A stretch of DNA of 64,000 nt from Aplectana chamaeleonis (GCA_029168955.1 JAPDOI010001348.1:36001-100000); one strand, 5' to 3'; positions 19,526 to 30,879 are shown, counted from the first letter of the stretch. Notes: generated from the letters alone by a model not told the origin. A program made the numbers and translations.

Positions 19526-20070
19526 TAAAGGCTGTGGTCGCGCTCAAATATGCTCGTCTTCTTTTCCTCTCTAAACCCTTTTCTGGGTATAGAGTAGTAG
19601 AACCTGTAAGAAAAAATCGCGAAAAAATAGCTGTTCTGGGCCGAATTCGAAGCCTGAACTTTCTTGTCTTTTGATGGTGGACGAGTCCACCCCACATCTT
19701 CGGTATCAATGATCTCCAGTATCAAGAACATCAGCTGGCTTGAACTTGAATTTCAATCAATGAACTTTCGGATTTATGTACACATTTGGTCGAAAACATT
19801 GCTTCAAGTGCTTGCTTTCAGTGTTCAACTGTTTTCTTAGGTAATTTTGCATTTATTTCTTCCTCTGAGTGTCGAAGATTTTTTGAATGCTTGGCATGAG
19901 ATCATGATCTTTCTGTGCACGTGTGCACGAACTGAAATTTTAAGGTCTAAATACCTCTATTTCTAGCTTTTTTTTCACCGCGCTACCTTCATAGTTTTTG
20001 AGCTGTTTTATATCTAAGCTGATTTTTGTAGTTTTTTCGATAACGTTTTTCATCGTGACCACTGCCTTTA
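19526..20070 (-). mobile_element. MITE family A, copy 4
   Basis: Very close to copy 3 in sequence and orientation, so this subfamily moved more recently. Its right TTTAAA is shared with a family B MITE. Confidence 0.8.
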
Positions 20071-20554
20071 AAGGCAGTGTTCACGATGAAAAAAGTGTTT
20101 GAAATTTCACTAGGAATGGGTAGCGGATGGACATTCTGTAACGTTAACGTCGAAAGAACGCATGAAAACGAGCCAGGAAGAGCCCCAAAAGAGCCCGAAG
20201 TTGCCACTTTGAGCGCAAGGCAAGCCCCAGAAGCGCATTGCCACCGACGTGAACGAATGAAAGCTTGAAATTGTGAGATGAGCGATGGTTTCCGATTATT
20301 GGCCCCGTTCTTCCCTTCATTCTCCACTTATCTCTTTACTCGGGTCAGCTCGCATACATCAGCTGCAAAAGACGGAAGTTACAAGCCTCGAAAAACTCGT
20401 CCACCATGCTTCTATAGCTCAATTCTTGAGGGACTATAACTCCGTTCCCAGAAGGTCGTGTACGATTTCAGAGACATCGTTGGAATCAGCATAAGACCGC
20501 TTTCAAAATAGGCTAAAAAACAGAACAATTTTTATCGTGGACACTGCTTTTAAA
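20068..20554 (+). mobile_element. MITE family B, copy 1
   Basis: Ends are TTTAAAGGCAGTGTTCACGA and TCGTGGACACTGCTTTTAAA. It holds the core with CGATGGTTTCCGATTA, ACGGAAGTTACAAGCCTCG and CTCGTCCACCATGCTT, which also occurs in families C and D. Confidence 0.75.
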
Positions 20555-20800
20555 GGCCAGAGCATTAAAAAACCGCGGCCAGAACGGCCAGGGAAACCCG
20601 ACGGCCCCAGGGACCAGACTACAAAACACCCGGCCTCATAGGCCAAAAAAACCCGACAGCCGCAAGGGCCAGATCACCACCACGCGGCCACGAAGATCAG
20701 AAGAAACCAGCGGAACGAACGCCGCACTGCCAGCCGTAAAGATCGAGCCTTTTCCATTCACTAGACTAAAATCGATAAGTAGACCATGCAAGACCTTTAA
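20555..20800. repeat. GGCC-rich short repeats
   Basis: Loose tandem units with AAACCCGACGGCC, CGGCCTCATAGGCC and ACGCGGCCACG. No gene; ends at a TTTAAAGACACAGT MITE end. Confidence 0.35.
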
Positions 20801-20939
20801 AGACACAGTACACCCTCAGACATAATTTTTTTGATTTTCATCAGATTTTGTAGTAGACCCTTCCTGTATACCACGTATAACACTTACCGAGTGCGGAATC
20901 TCAGTTCTTCCAAATTAGCGAGATATAAAGGCTCTGCAG

Positions 20940-21350
20940 AGTTGCACCGCAGCGAGTTTCGCTGCATCAGGACAATGTTGGAGAATGGGGGACGCCAAGC
21001 AGCGGGCTAGTTTCAGCGGAGCCACACGTTCGTATTTTCTGTTCTGGATGTAGATTCAACGCCCGAAAATACCTCGCACGTTTTCCACAGGGTTGAGGTC
21101 CTGCAAACCGACGGGCCATTCTAGCAAATTGGCATGATCGGCCTGAAACCAAGCACGCGCTGTCCTGCTGACAAGAAGTGAAGGCGGAAACGGAATAGAA
21201 AAAAACTGGAAATGATTTTCCGGCGCGTTCTAATAATCTGTGGAGTTCATAGGTCATGACGCTATTAGCTTATCCAGCTTGAAACCCCACCTGGTCTGGG
21301 TCAACGCATTATTCTTTCTCCTCCTAAATTCCTACTCAAGGATATATTGG
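20940..21350 (-). mobile_element. Tc1-type transposase relic, inverted arm
   Basis: On the minus strand it shows LLERAGKSFPVFF and, through frameshifts, the WP...DLNPVE region typical of the last part of a Tc1 DDE transposase. It mirrors 21500-21785, with the inversion centre near 21400-21440. Confidence 0.6.
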
Positions 21351-21499
21351 GGTCCTTGTGTGGATCCTTCGAAAACCTTTTTTATCGGTCGAAAGCAAGT
21401 GTAATCCGAACGAGCGTGATCAATTCTATTATATTTATTCATTTTTGACTAAGCATTCCAAACATTAGAGAGATCTACAAAATGACCTTTATGCCTCCT

Positions 21500-22240
21500 T
21501 GAGTAGGAATTTTGGAGGAGAAAGAGTAATGCAATGATCTGGATTCAGGTGGGGTTTCAAGCTGGACAAGCTAATAGCGACATGACCTATGAACTCCACA
21601 GATTATCAGAATGTGACGGAAAATCATTTCCAGTTTTTTCTGTTCCGTTTCCGCTTTCACTTCTTGTCAGTAGGACGACGCATACTTGGTTTAAGACCGA
21701 TCCAGCCAATTTGCTAGAATGGCCGGCCGGTTCGCAAGACCTCAATCCAGTAGAAAGCGTGGGAAATATTCTTGGGCGTTGAATCTACATCCAGAACAGA
21801 CATTACGAGCGTGTGGCTCCGATGAAACTAGCCGTAATAAGCGAATGGGCGCAGATTGAAAGGGGCGTTCCCAAAAAGCTGGGTTGAAACATACCAAACA
21901 GAGTTTTCGAAGTGGTTCAGCGCCAAGACATTTCTAAAGACTGATAAATAACGTGATGTTTCTAGTGGTTCTTACCATGAACGAACTGAAACAGATGGCG
22001 TAGAATACCAATTTCTACGAGAACGTCAGCTATGTCGTATAATTTCGCAACGGCCATTTTTGACGATTTCCGTTGCCAGTTTCCTGCTAGTGGCTCTAAT
22101 TTCATAAAGATTCGTACCTAGGGGGTTTCGAGGGTGCTGCATCGATTGGCGTTTACCGTTTGTCTCCTCAATTGACGCGAAGTTTGGAACCGCGGAAATT
22201 GGGGTATGTCGTATAATTTTGCAACGCACTGTATAGGGCA
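21500..22240 (+). mobile_element. Tc1-type transposase relic, right end present
   Basis: Plus-strand frame reads SRTTHTWFKTDPANLLEWPA, then GSQDLNPVES, matching the Tc1 motif WP..SPDLNPIE with the final catalytic Glu. It then breaks into frameshifts. The right end GTCGTATAATTTTGCAACGC plus ACTGTATA looks like a terminal repeat next to TA. Confidence 0.65.
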
Positions 22241-22464
22241 CCAGACCATCTGTAAACCGTGGAGATATCGTAAGTGAAATTTATCATGAACACTGCCTTT
22301 AACGATAAACAATGAGCATTGACAAGAGAGTTGCGAATTTCGAGGATTGAAACTCAACATTTCAACCAAGTAAGGATAAAAGTGCCGGAAATCTGTAATA
22401 CAAGGTGTTTGAAAACAGCTGTTAAAAGGACGAGCGCGTAAATTTAGCATCGGAGAGCGAAATC

Positions 22465-22639
22465 TCGCCGGGTATTGCGCCGCTGGTAGGACCCTACCCG
22501 AGATTCGCGCTGGGTAGGCATTGGTAGGTTGCTACCGTGGGTAGCAAGTTTTGTGAATCGCGTCATTCGCGCGAATTTCGTTAGGAAGTTACCCTTACCC
22601 AGCCTACCACCGCTAAATTTCGTTGATGAATCCGGCCCC
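22465..22639 (-). mobile_element. GGATTCATCAACG-border element 1 (GGGTAG type)
   Basis: Minus strand begins GGGGCCGGATTCATCAACG; the interior is crowded with GGTAGG, GGGTAG and CTACCC in both directions. No coding content. Confidence 0.55.
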
Positions 22640-22889
22640 AGAAAGCCTGAGGCAGAATTTATACCGAATTTTCCGTTTTTACCGTATTTACCGGAAAAAA
22701 TTTCGGTGAAAAGTTTCGGTGAAAAATTTACCGAAAAGAATTTTCCGCTTATCCATGGTCGGCAGCGGCAGCTACGGGCGCCGCTGAGTCAACGCGACTG
22801 CTGCGCTGCAGAGGGTGTTGCGGATTGAATGGTAATTTATGGATCTTCTGTATTAGAGTAAGATGAGGTCAGCAGCGGCGACGCAACAT

Positions 22890-23411
22890 GCTGTGGCCGT
22901 ATTCATGAAACCACCGGCGCAGGAAGGGGGCGGAACCTTTCCGCGCCCGGCGTATGGCAACCAAAATTGTGCCTTCCCTGCCCAAATTTCAATAGTGGCG
23001 GTCTCCTCTTCGCCACCTGAGAGAGCAGAGACAGGCATGGTAGCCACCTGCAGAGACGCAGAGGAGACCAACGGGTAGAAGGCTGCTGCCTCTCAGCTCC
23101 GTTAGCAATGCATTCCGGCGGGCATAGCATACCGGACCTCAACTGTGCAGGTAGACAGGAAGTGTCCGCACTGCCTGTCAGCGAGATATTGATTATTCTT
23201 TGCCGCATGAGAACGACGTAGCAGGCAGCCTCAGCGCTCTCCGTTTATCCGCTAGGTGGCTAGGAACCTTCATATCTATCCGCCAGGTAGCCGGCAGGCT
23301 TCCTGTCTACCTGCCGGGTACCCAGGAAGGTGCAACGTCGAAAACTCGTCCAGCGCGGGTGGACTTTGTACCTTCCCGGGAGGCTCCCAACGCTTCATGA
23401 ATACGGCCACT
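22890..23411. mobile_element. element with GGCCGTATTCATGAA inverted ends
   Basis: TGGCCGTATTCATGAAACC at the left and CTTCATGAATACGGCCA at the right. The interior is GC-rich with many CAGGTAG and CAGGAAG motifs in both directions (CCTGTCTACCTGCCGGG). It resembles the GGATTCATCAACG group but has the border on both sides. Confidence 0.6.
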
Positions 23412-24034
23412 GGAGTTTCCCCTACCCCTCTTTCTATGTTACTTTTCCTCCACTGTCAGTAACCATCTCCAATCATATTTCACAAAAGAAAACACTGTTC
23501 ACCTTTGTTGACAATTCATTCATTGTATTTATTTTAAGAGTTTAATTGGCGAAGCTTATAATCCCGTAATTAATGCTACCATATATTGTTTATTCTACCA
23601 GGCTTTCTTTTCCACTGAAGCAGTTTTTTGCAGTTGTTTTCAAATTTTATAAATAAGAATTCAATCGGTCGAATAGACATGGCATATCGTTTTATTCTCC
23701 GTCTCCCAATATTGTCTGCCAGTGATTGCGGGAAATCAATGCCCGTCATTCCCCTGTTTCGCACTAAGGTTTGAAGTCTAGGTGTGGGAAAAAGCTTGGT
23801 ATGAATAGAAGCATGATGGCTGTCCTTTACTTCTGTAAGGAACTAAAGCGATATACATACTCCACAGCGCGCGCGGGCGTGGCGTTAGAGCATGAATACT
23901 TTGTACGCGCAGCACACGCGTCACGCGCTTGCGGTGACTATTAATATCCCAGCGGCGACGCCATTGCGGAACCGAAAAAAGTGGCCACTAATTTTTCCAG
24001 GCGAGCGAATCCTGTAGGGTTTGCGTAATAATTC

Positions 24035-24150
24035 TAGTGTGATGAATGGACGGTGCTGCGACGGTAGATCACCCCTCGCGAATCGAAACCACATTCCCCA
24101 GTGAGGCCGCCAACCCCGCACTGCCAGCCTCCTGGTCCATGCGTCAGACT
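24035..24150 (+). repeat. 116-bp dispersed repeat, copy 2
   Basis: Best preserved copy: GATGAATGGACGGTGCTGCG to CCATGCGTCAGACTAAAC. It lies just before a Tc1 relic. Confidence 0.6.
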
Positions 24151-24217
24151 AAACCGAAAACGGGAACCATACATGCGTTCACCATCACGATAGCAGAGCA
24201 TAGTTATGGAATTAGTT

Positions 24218-24745
24218 ATCAAAGAATGGCCCGTCGGTTTGCAGGACCTCAAAACTGTGGAAAACGTGCGAGGTATTTTCGGGCGTTGAATCTACATCCA
24301 GAACAGAAAATACGAACGTGTGGCTCCGCTGAAACTAGCCGTTATAAGCGAATGGGCGCAGATTGAAAGAGGCGTTCCCAAAAAGCTGGGTTGAAACATA
24401 CCAAACAGAGTTTTCGAAGTGGTTCAGCGCTAAGACATTTCTGAAGACTGATAGCTTGATGTTTGTAGTGGTTCTTACTATGAACGAACTGATACAGATG
24501 GCGTAGAAAAGAAATTTCTGCGAGAACGTCAGCTATGTCGTATAATTTTGCAACAGCCATTTTTGACGATTACCCTCGCCAGTTTCCTGCTAGTGGCTCT
24601 AATTTCATGAAGATTCGTACCCAGGGGTTTTCGAGGGTGCTGCATCGATTGGCGTTTACCGTTTGTCTCCTCAATTGACGCGAAGTTTGGAACCGCGGAA
24701 ATTGAGGTATGTCGTATAATTTTGCAACGCACTGTATAGCAAGGC
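24218..24745 (+). mobile_element. Tc1-type transposase relic, second copy
   Basis: Nucleotide match to 21715-22240, with the same right end (GTATGTCGTATAATTTTGCA, then ACGCACTGTATA). The DLNPVE block is altered to DLKTVEN and stops interrupt it. Confidence 0.62.
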
Positions 24746-25151
24746 ATGCTTAAAAAGGACACGAAAGACGCGTTTCTAAGCAAAAATAGGCCCTCTCTTG
24801 TTTACGTTGATTTTTGAGCGTGGAGGAATTCACCGCTAGAAGGATGATACCTATCAGTGCAATGAATCAATCAGCTCACTTATCAGCACTTCCTTGACTT
24901 GATCATTCCTGTAATCTGAGTCTTCATTTGTTCATTCCGAGGGGGCGGATCTGGGCCACCAGGCGTGTCTGGGGCACAAAAACGAATAACGGCTGCTTGT
25001 TTGCAGCTGATATTTTGCCGCCCTGACTCGGTTTCTACCGTTCTTTCGACACTGGGAGCCTAGGATCCTTCTCGCCTACCATTTCACTGTGGAAAGTCAA
25101 CGAAGATGATCATCGTAAACGCTGCCTTTAAGGCTCGATTATTTTGAATTA

Positions 25152-25404
25152 TAGGTTGGTGCAAAAATAATTGAGGGTTTTGAGAAATAATTTTTATTTG
25201 TCCGGCTGAGTTTTTTTGTGGATTTTGATGCTTCTCTATCTGATACATACTTCTTGTCTCTTCTCATTGGACTCTATCCCTTAGTGTAAGATAGATCGAA
25301 AAATGCGCTTTTAAGTGCCATATTACACTATGCGAAAAAGGCTCTTTTGGGCAAGAAGATTCGATTTTTGTATAAAAACCGCCATTAATTTTGGACGAAC
25401 CTAA
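25152..25404. mobile_element. mariner MITE, 253 bp
   Basis: The left end TAGGTTGGTGCAAAAATAAT is the classic mariner terminal sequence (TTAGGTTGGTGCAAAAGTAA type). The right end is its near complement, TAATTTTGGACGAACCTAA, next to TA. The inside is too short for a transposase. Confidence 0.85.
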
Positions 25405-25682
25405 TATAAATCTATGATTTTGCTTTAACACAAAAACTGGGTTATCACAGCTTTTAGTCTTTCGGCAAAACACTTTTAATTTACCCAAAGGACGAGGTTG
25501 GCGAAAAATTGATGATGATGAGATTTGGAAAAAATACAAATTCAAAACATTAATAAAAATGAAGAGCCGGGATCAGCTTTTGGTTCTTTTCTCAAACCAA
25601 ACACTATACGATAACTAGGCAAGTATAAGGTATAAGACAATCTCATAAATACTAAGCCAGAAGGCTCATAGAAGTATCGACA

Positions 25683-25947
25683 ATGGCCTCAGTTCTTCCT
25701 GGTGACATAACAAGCAGCCGAACGCGAAGATCGTCTTCAATGCTCCATACGATGACAAGCTCACCTTCCACATCAAGATCATCAATAATGACTGCACGAT
25801 CGAGTAGTGCGACACCCATGATGAAGCCGCCAAGCTGTTCCGGCGTGAATTGTTAAAGGGAGATGGTATGGTTCGCAGGAAGAATCTCCCCATTCAGTAC
25901 AACCCTGTAGACCTCGTGTTTGATAAAGTGTTTCAGTAAAAAAAAAA
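25683..25947 (+). pseudogene. Major Sperm Protein (MSP) retropseudogene-like copy
   Basis: MSP is the nematode sperm motility protein. The ATG begins MASVLPGDI; after a one-base frameshift the frame reads [20 protein letters not shown], then IINNDCTIE, a stop, and after that [10 protein letters not shown] and [17 protein letters not shown], the exact order of MSP blocks. The middle of the protein, about 50 residues, is missing, apparently cut at repeated AAT codons. The usual stop after YNP is read through to TAA at 25937, followed by a run of ten A. The A-run hints at retroposition but is short. Confidence 0.85.
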
Positions 25948-26404
25948 CTGATCACACAGTTGGGCCCGAGCCTTTCTGATACTGCCGATTCTTTTGTTTT
26001 CTTTGTTTGAAGTTATATTGACATTCCTTATGCGAAAAATCGCACTGGAGATTTTCGTGGGACGCCACAACCCAGCTATGAGACGCGAAATCATTCGAGC
26101 ATCCTTGAAATGTCCCGAATAGTATACATATCATCCTCATTCTCAATATTCAAACTATGTTACAGGGTAAAGAACACATTGATAAAGTCTACGGGAAAAA
26201 ACTGGAGATCATCGCCATATTTTCCACACTGCGGAATTTTTCACGTGATTTAAACATAGATTTACCTTTTTCATGGGCTTCCTGCTTTTTAGGATTTTTG
26301 GGTTTCCAAAAGTTTAAACTTTTGGAAAGTGACTGCGAGCGATGTGCAGTAGCCGTCGTTTGTAAAACACGGTGGCGTTGCCACACACATAACGCTTTTA
26401 GGCG

Positions 26405-26541
26405 GAACTGCTTGGGAACGCTACCCATGGTAGCATTGCGCTCGTGAATCACTATGTGATGGTTAGGGTAGCAATCTACCATGGGTAGCGTTACCACTGG
26501 ATAGGGTTACCAGCATTGCCGCGTTGATGAATCCGGCTCCT
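26405..26541 (-). mobile_element. GGATTCATCAACG-border element 2 (GGTAAC/GGTAGC type)
   Basis: Minus strand begins GGAGCCGGATTCATCAACGC; the interior repeats GGTAACGCTACC and TACCATGGGTAGC in both directions. Confidence 0.55.
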
Positions 26542-26544
26542 GGA

Positions 26545-27860
26545 GCCTATCCCATACGGTAGCACAAATGACCGATAATATTTATGTATTATTTTCAATG
26601 GTACATGAGGATAGGGCGAAAGAATGAGTTTTACAAATAAGCTGAGTTCAACGGTTGAACCTCAGTGGGACGTTGATTTTGAGAAAAAGTAACATTTCAA
26701 AATTTTTCTTCGTCAAGTCCTTTCTGTAGTCATTCGAAATCGGGCCAGCTGAGGAAAACATCCTTCCCGCATCAACTGTGCCAGGAACTCTGCTGCCTTG
26801 CCAATCTGTTGACATTTTTCGATAAAATATGAATTTCTAGGAGTAGTATCTCGAAAGGAAAAAGCACGTGACACAAAAGATGAAGAGATCGTTCGAACAT
26901 TCAGAAAGTAAGCCAAAGGGTTAAAAAAGTGTAACAAAAAAATCATGAAGAAGGATATTGCTCCAATTGCATGCCTTACCAGTAGCAAACCTGTGAAATA
27001 CGAATAAAAAGTAGGCGAATTAGGCAAAAAAAAACACCCCAATTTTTTGGTGAAAAATTCGATAAATTTCGAGAAAAACTCGGTAAATCGGCAAATCAAA
27101 AACTATCGCAAAACACCGGTAAGTCCGAAAAATGGTTTCGTCGCTCTGGTCAGTGGGCAAAGGGCATACCAGGCAAAGGCACCAGCTATTCAACGGCGCC
27201 TCAACGCTCGGCGCCGGTTGTTAACTATGGACGGAGCCTAACGGCAAGAGAAACGAGACCACGTAGGCCAAGGTCGATGGTTGGCGCCTCTTTTCTCCGC
27301 TGCGGGTAGGGTTACCATTTTGCTCGAACCCCTTCAGTCGTTGATTGTAGCGCGATTACTTTTCTCTACTGGCCGTTCTGTTTCACTTGTATTCACTGTA
27401 TTCGTCTACGTTTGCGTTTGAGTCCCTTGCTATTGTTGTGGTGTAGTGTGTTTGTCGTTTCCACCCGCCGTTCTCTCTCTTTACAAGGTCGATGTTGACA
27501 AAAGAGCAGGTGGGGGGAGCACTCATTTTCTAAATACTTCGTAAACAAACTTTAATTTGTTAAGGTCAGTGTTCAGGACGAAAAAGTTGTCCGTTTTTTG
27601 ACCTAAACCTAAACTCTTGGTCCCTTTGAAAAGAATAAGAAGGAAGTGCAACGAAAAGCGGTCGGGAAGTGGGTGAATATCTCGTGTGCCAGCCAGCCCA
27701 TTGAACCACCCCGCCCACGTCCCATAATAGTTGTCCTGCATTCGTTTTACCGTAGGAATAGGCACCGAATTTTCAAATATTCTTCATCACGAAGGGTTCT
27801 AACACTCCAGCATGCACATTGGCCCATCTTATTTTTCGCCCATTTTCGGTACAGGAAACA
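26545..27860. other. intergenic stretch, no supported gene
   Basis: Minus-strand frame at 26713-27099 (128 residues, RHAIGAISFFMIFLLHFFNP) is Phe-rich from TTT/TTC runs and has no family match I know. GAAAAATTCGATAAATTTCG-type sequence recurs at 40690-40790. Confidence 0.35.
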
Positions 27861-28280
27861 GAAAGCAAGCCCACATGCTACCTAAGGATTACGAAGCGCG
27901 AAACTATTTCCCTGACGTCAGGTCCGGTGCGTTGTACAGGAGACAGAACTAATCACTTACCTAAGAATTAGGACGCGCGAAACCATTTCCCCGACGTCAG
28001 GGCCCGTAATAAATCCCCATCAGCTTGATTCAAATCAGGCTGATGTCCGAGCTGACAGTCGAACCGCAATGTGAGGGCGCGCACGTTGAAATATAGCAGA
28101 CGAGGCCATGGTCTGCTCGATAAATCAGGCTGATGAAGTTTTCTATCAGCCTGAATACTTTCGTCAGGTTGATTATGAGAGTGCTACGAAATAACACGGC
28201 AAAGAAGGAAATTTATCAGCCCAACGCATAAGTTACAAATAGTAGCCTACGGTTTGGGCTGATAGCTGAGGTGTCCGAAA
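27860..28280 (+). repeat. duplicated block and ATCAGCCTGA hairpins
   Basis: ACGAAGCGCGAAACTATTTC with CCCTGACGTCAGG (27889) is repeated at about 27968 (CGCGCGAAACCATTTCCCCG, ACGTCAGG). From 28010 on, ATCAGGCTGATG and CATCAGCTTGATT occur in both orientations. No open frame. Confidence 0.5.
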
Positions 28281-28388
28281 AATTGCGAAATGGTTTTGCG
28301 CCAATCAACTACACATTCTGGCCCCAAGTTGAGGCATCGATATTTCGTCTAATTCATTTTTGCATTGGGATCCGAATTATTCTTACTA

Positions 28389-28518
28389 ATTCTTCTTGTT
28401 TCTGTTGCTTTGATCCTTCGTTTTCTCTTGTGACACTTGTATGAGAACATTTGAAGACCGGCATGCATCGAACACAAAGTCCACCCGTTTCGATCCAGGC
28501 ATGCACTTTGAATTGTAA
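28389..28518 (-). CDS. candidate exon with Cys pairs, family unknown
   Basis: Open minus-strand frame HAWIETGGLCVRCMPVFKCS, HTSVTRENEGSKQQKQEEL ending at a good donor (GAATTA before gtaaga). The acceptor (attcaaag) is weak. It lies beside the gag remnant and may be part of another gene or of a repeat. Confidence 0.25.
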
Positions 28519-28642
28519 AAATTTGTGATATTTGCCCACACATACATTGAAAGGTAGCCACACGTATCGTGGGTGAATTACCTATGTGTTTGCTGCCTCT
28601 CATATTCACACTAAGCCAGTTAACAGTTTTGAGAACTCCTGA

Positions 28643-29407
28643 GCTGAAGATGCACTATACGTAACGAGTGTCATTCAATCGCTCACGTTATTGGATAGAG
28701 CAAATCATTCCACAGGTTATCGCCGACCCTTGTCGCCATTTCGATCTCGTATTTCGCAGCATAGTACGCAAAGGTCTGTACTTGCTCCATCATCCCGCGA
28801 CAGGCATTCGCCTCGAAGTCGGGAGGATGGACCAAGGTCCAGCAATGATAGGCAACGTAAACGCAACAGAGGAGCAAGTACAGGTCGGTTCCAGGACCAG
28901 CCTAGTACGCTCAGATCTCGTCCTAGTACGCAGTATTCCGCAGACTGGGCCAGGAGCAGCCAGCGGGCGCCTCCTCCTCCTCGTCAACGTACTTCGCCAG
29001 AAGGGCAGCCGCCCTGTGTCTTCTGCTTCGGCAGAGGGCATTATTCCGCTGAGTGTATTACGCGCAGGCGCTTGCTGCAACGGGCTGATATGCTCGTTGA
29101 CAGCGAGCTATGCTCGATTAGTCTACGGTATCACACAGAACACTGTATCCGGGCTGACAGATGCCTCATCTGTCACCGGACAGGTCACCACCAGGCTGTG
29201 TGCGTAGATAACCGTTTGTTATCGCAAACATCAATACGAAGGCCCAGCGTTTTTACGAGGATTTAGCTCGTGAGACGTTTCTCCCTAATCCGCCTGGCCT
29301 TAGAGCCCGTACTCCGCACTCGCAGTCGACGCGACGCCAATCGCCGCCAAAACCGCGATCGGTCACCCTCTGAACGTAGGGAAAATGACCGTAGCGGCAG
29401 GCGTTAA
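28643..29407 (+). pseudogene. BEL/Pao-type retrotransposon gag remnant with zinc knuckles
   Basis: Open plus-strand frame after a TGA at 28640. An Arg/Ser-rich stretch (RRPLSPFRSR, RDRHSPRSREDG) leads to a CCHC knuckle CVFCFGRGHYSAEC, a broken middle knuckle (LCSISLRYHTEHC, second Cys lost), and CLICHRTGHHQAVC. This C..C...HH..C order is typical of BEL/Pao gag C-termini. The main frame stops at 29266; a shifted frame continues with RRDANRRQNRDRSPSERREN to 29407. No protease, reverse transcriptase or integrase follows. A second frame open over the same bases is a shadow. Confidence 0.7.
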
Positions 29408-29870
29408 TACGCCTGCGCTAGACGCGGATAATACGCATGTTCACACCTGGTTCATACGTCGTTTGAATACGCTGGTTAGTTGTAATTAACCGTAATACGC
29501 AGGTATAGCTATTTTTGTGGCTTGCTATAGTACGCCGTTTTGGAAACACATGAATTAATCTTTTAATTACGCGGGTTAGTATTAACCACAATACGCTCAG
29601 TGCGACCCCCTCGTATTGTGCTGAAATACGCTGTTTAATACGCTTAGTCTTGTCCCTAGTGGCTGACTAACTAAAACGTTTTTACAGTCTAGACCACTAC
29701 GGCAGACTCTACTACACAGGTCCGATCTACTCACGTCAGACTTATTTCGCTCTGGCCTGGCCTTCATTGCTAGGTCATACCAAGCCGGTGGCAGATTTGT
29801 ACATATTTTGATCTTGTTTTCTATCTGATTGCTTCCAGATTGATTTGCCGCCTAATACGCTTAGTACGCG
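29403..29870 (+). repeat. cluster of about a dozen TACGC pentamers
   Basis: Directly after the gag stop, AATACGC or close forms recur (AATACGCCTGC, AATACGCATG, GAATACGCTGG, AATACGCAGG, AATACGCTCAG, AATACGCTTAG, TAGTACGCGCC). Scattered extra copies occur at 30465, 31330 and 32010. Function unknown; no frame is open. Confidence 0.6.
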
Positions 29871-30141
29871 CCTCCGAGATGCCTGGTTGGGTGCGTCATG
29901 GTATTTTGATAGATCTGTGGCGCTGGATGGATGGCATGCTATGTGGTCGACTAGATGAATATATATATTCCCTATATACGACGGATAGATCGACTATGGT
30001 ATGCCTGATGCATCGCAAGAAGGCTTGTACATATTTGTGATCTATTTAGTTTAGTTTTTGTGTAGTTTTTAAACTTGCAATTTTTCACGTTTTATTTCGC
30101 TGTTTTTGTGTTGTAGCTCATGTTTTTCTGTGAGCTTCTAG

Positions 30142-30720
30142 AAGTGAGGCCATAAGCCCCTCTCGCCCGTTTCAAGTGAGGGCCGTACGTAGTTTTGTCT
30201 TACTTTTATTTTTTGATCTACCGGTTTTTTGAGGGAGGCCTTAAGCCCCTCGGTTTTCAAGGTGTGGCCTTAAGCCCCTTTCGTCCGTTTCTGCTGAGGG
30301 CATGTATGGTTTCCGTTTTTGATTTAGTCTGACACATAGACCAGGCGGGTGGCCGCGCGGGGTTGGCGGCCTCACTAGAGAATGGGGTTTCGATTCGCGC
30401 GGGATGATCTACCATCGCAGCCCCGTTCACTCATCAGACTAAAATTATTGCGCGAACTCTATGTATTACGCTTTTTTTTTGAGGTGAGGCCTTATGTCCC
30501 TCTAGGCCGTTTTTGATGAGGGCTTGTATATAGCGTACATATTGTTTATGAGGTGAGGCCTTAAGACCCTGTAGCCCGTTTCTGCTGAGGGCTTGTATGT
30601 ACATAGCTTTATGGTCCGGTTCTTTTTTGAGGTGAGGCCTTATGCCCCTCAAGCCCGTTTCTGACGAGGGCTCATGTACATATTTTACATCGTATTTCGC
30701 CCGTTTTATGAGTGAGAGGG
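30142..30720 (+). repeat. diverged tandem repeat with GAGGCCTTAAGCCCCT unit
   Basis: Six units carry GTGAGGCCTTAAGCCCCTC, then a CCCGTTTCTGCTGAGGGC-like half. Units lie near 30145, 30232, 30268, 30483, 30552 and 30632. They are interrupted at 30330-30445 by another repeat. Probably the non-coding part of the same retroelement region. Confidence 0.65.
30330..30445 (-). repeat. 116-bp dispersed repeat, copy 3
   Basis: Inverted match to 6618-6735 and 24035-24150. Shared blocks are GGACGGGGCTGCGA, GAGGCCGCCAACCCCGC and CCTGGTCCATGCGTCAGACT. It is compact and GC-rich like a SINE or MITE; no full tRNA fold was found. Confidence 0.6.
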
Positions 30721-30879
30721 TTCGCCTCGTTAGGTAGGGTACAATGTATGTATGAGGGTTCATAATACGATGGCTCATTCCCGCAGCATAACTTTTGCTG
30801 CCTCTTTTCTATAAATTTATAATTCGGGTTCTCTCGGTGGCCATCTCCCTGTTTTGTCACCGTTTTCTGCGGCCCCCTG

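Noticed and set aside
26713..27099. 128-residue minus-strand frame with a hydrophobic middle
   Set aside because: Hydrophobicity comes from TTT/TTC runs in AT-rich DNA; no family features and no exon structure.
28668..29207. 179-residue plus-strand frame (MSFNRSRYWIEQ start)
   Set aside because: It overlaps the gag frame in a different phase; the zinc knuckles are in the other frame, so this one is a shadow.
30142..30720. CRISPR-like array of GAGGCCTTAAGCCCCT units
   Set aside because: Units vary in sequence and spacing, there are no regular unique spacers, and the context is nematode nuclear DNA.
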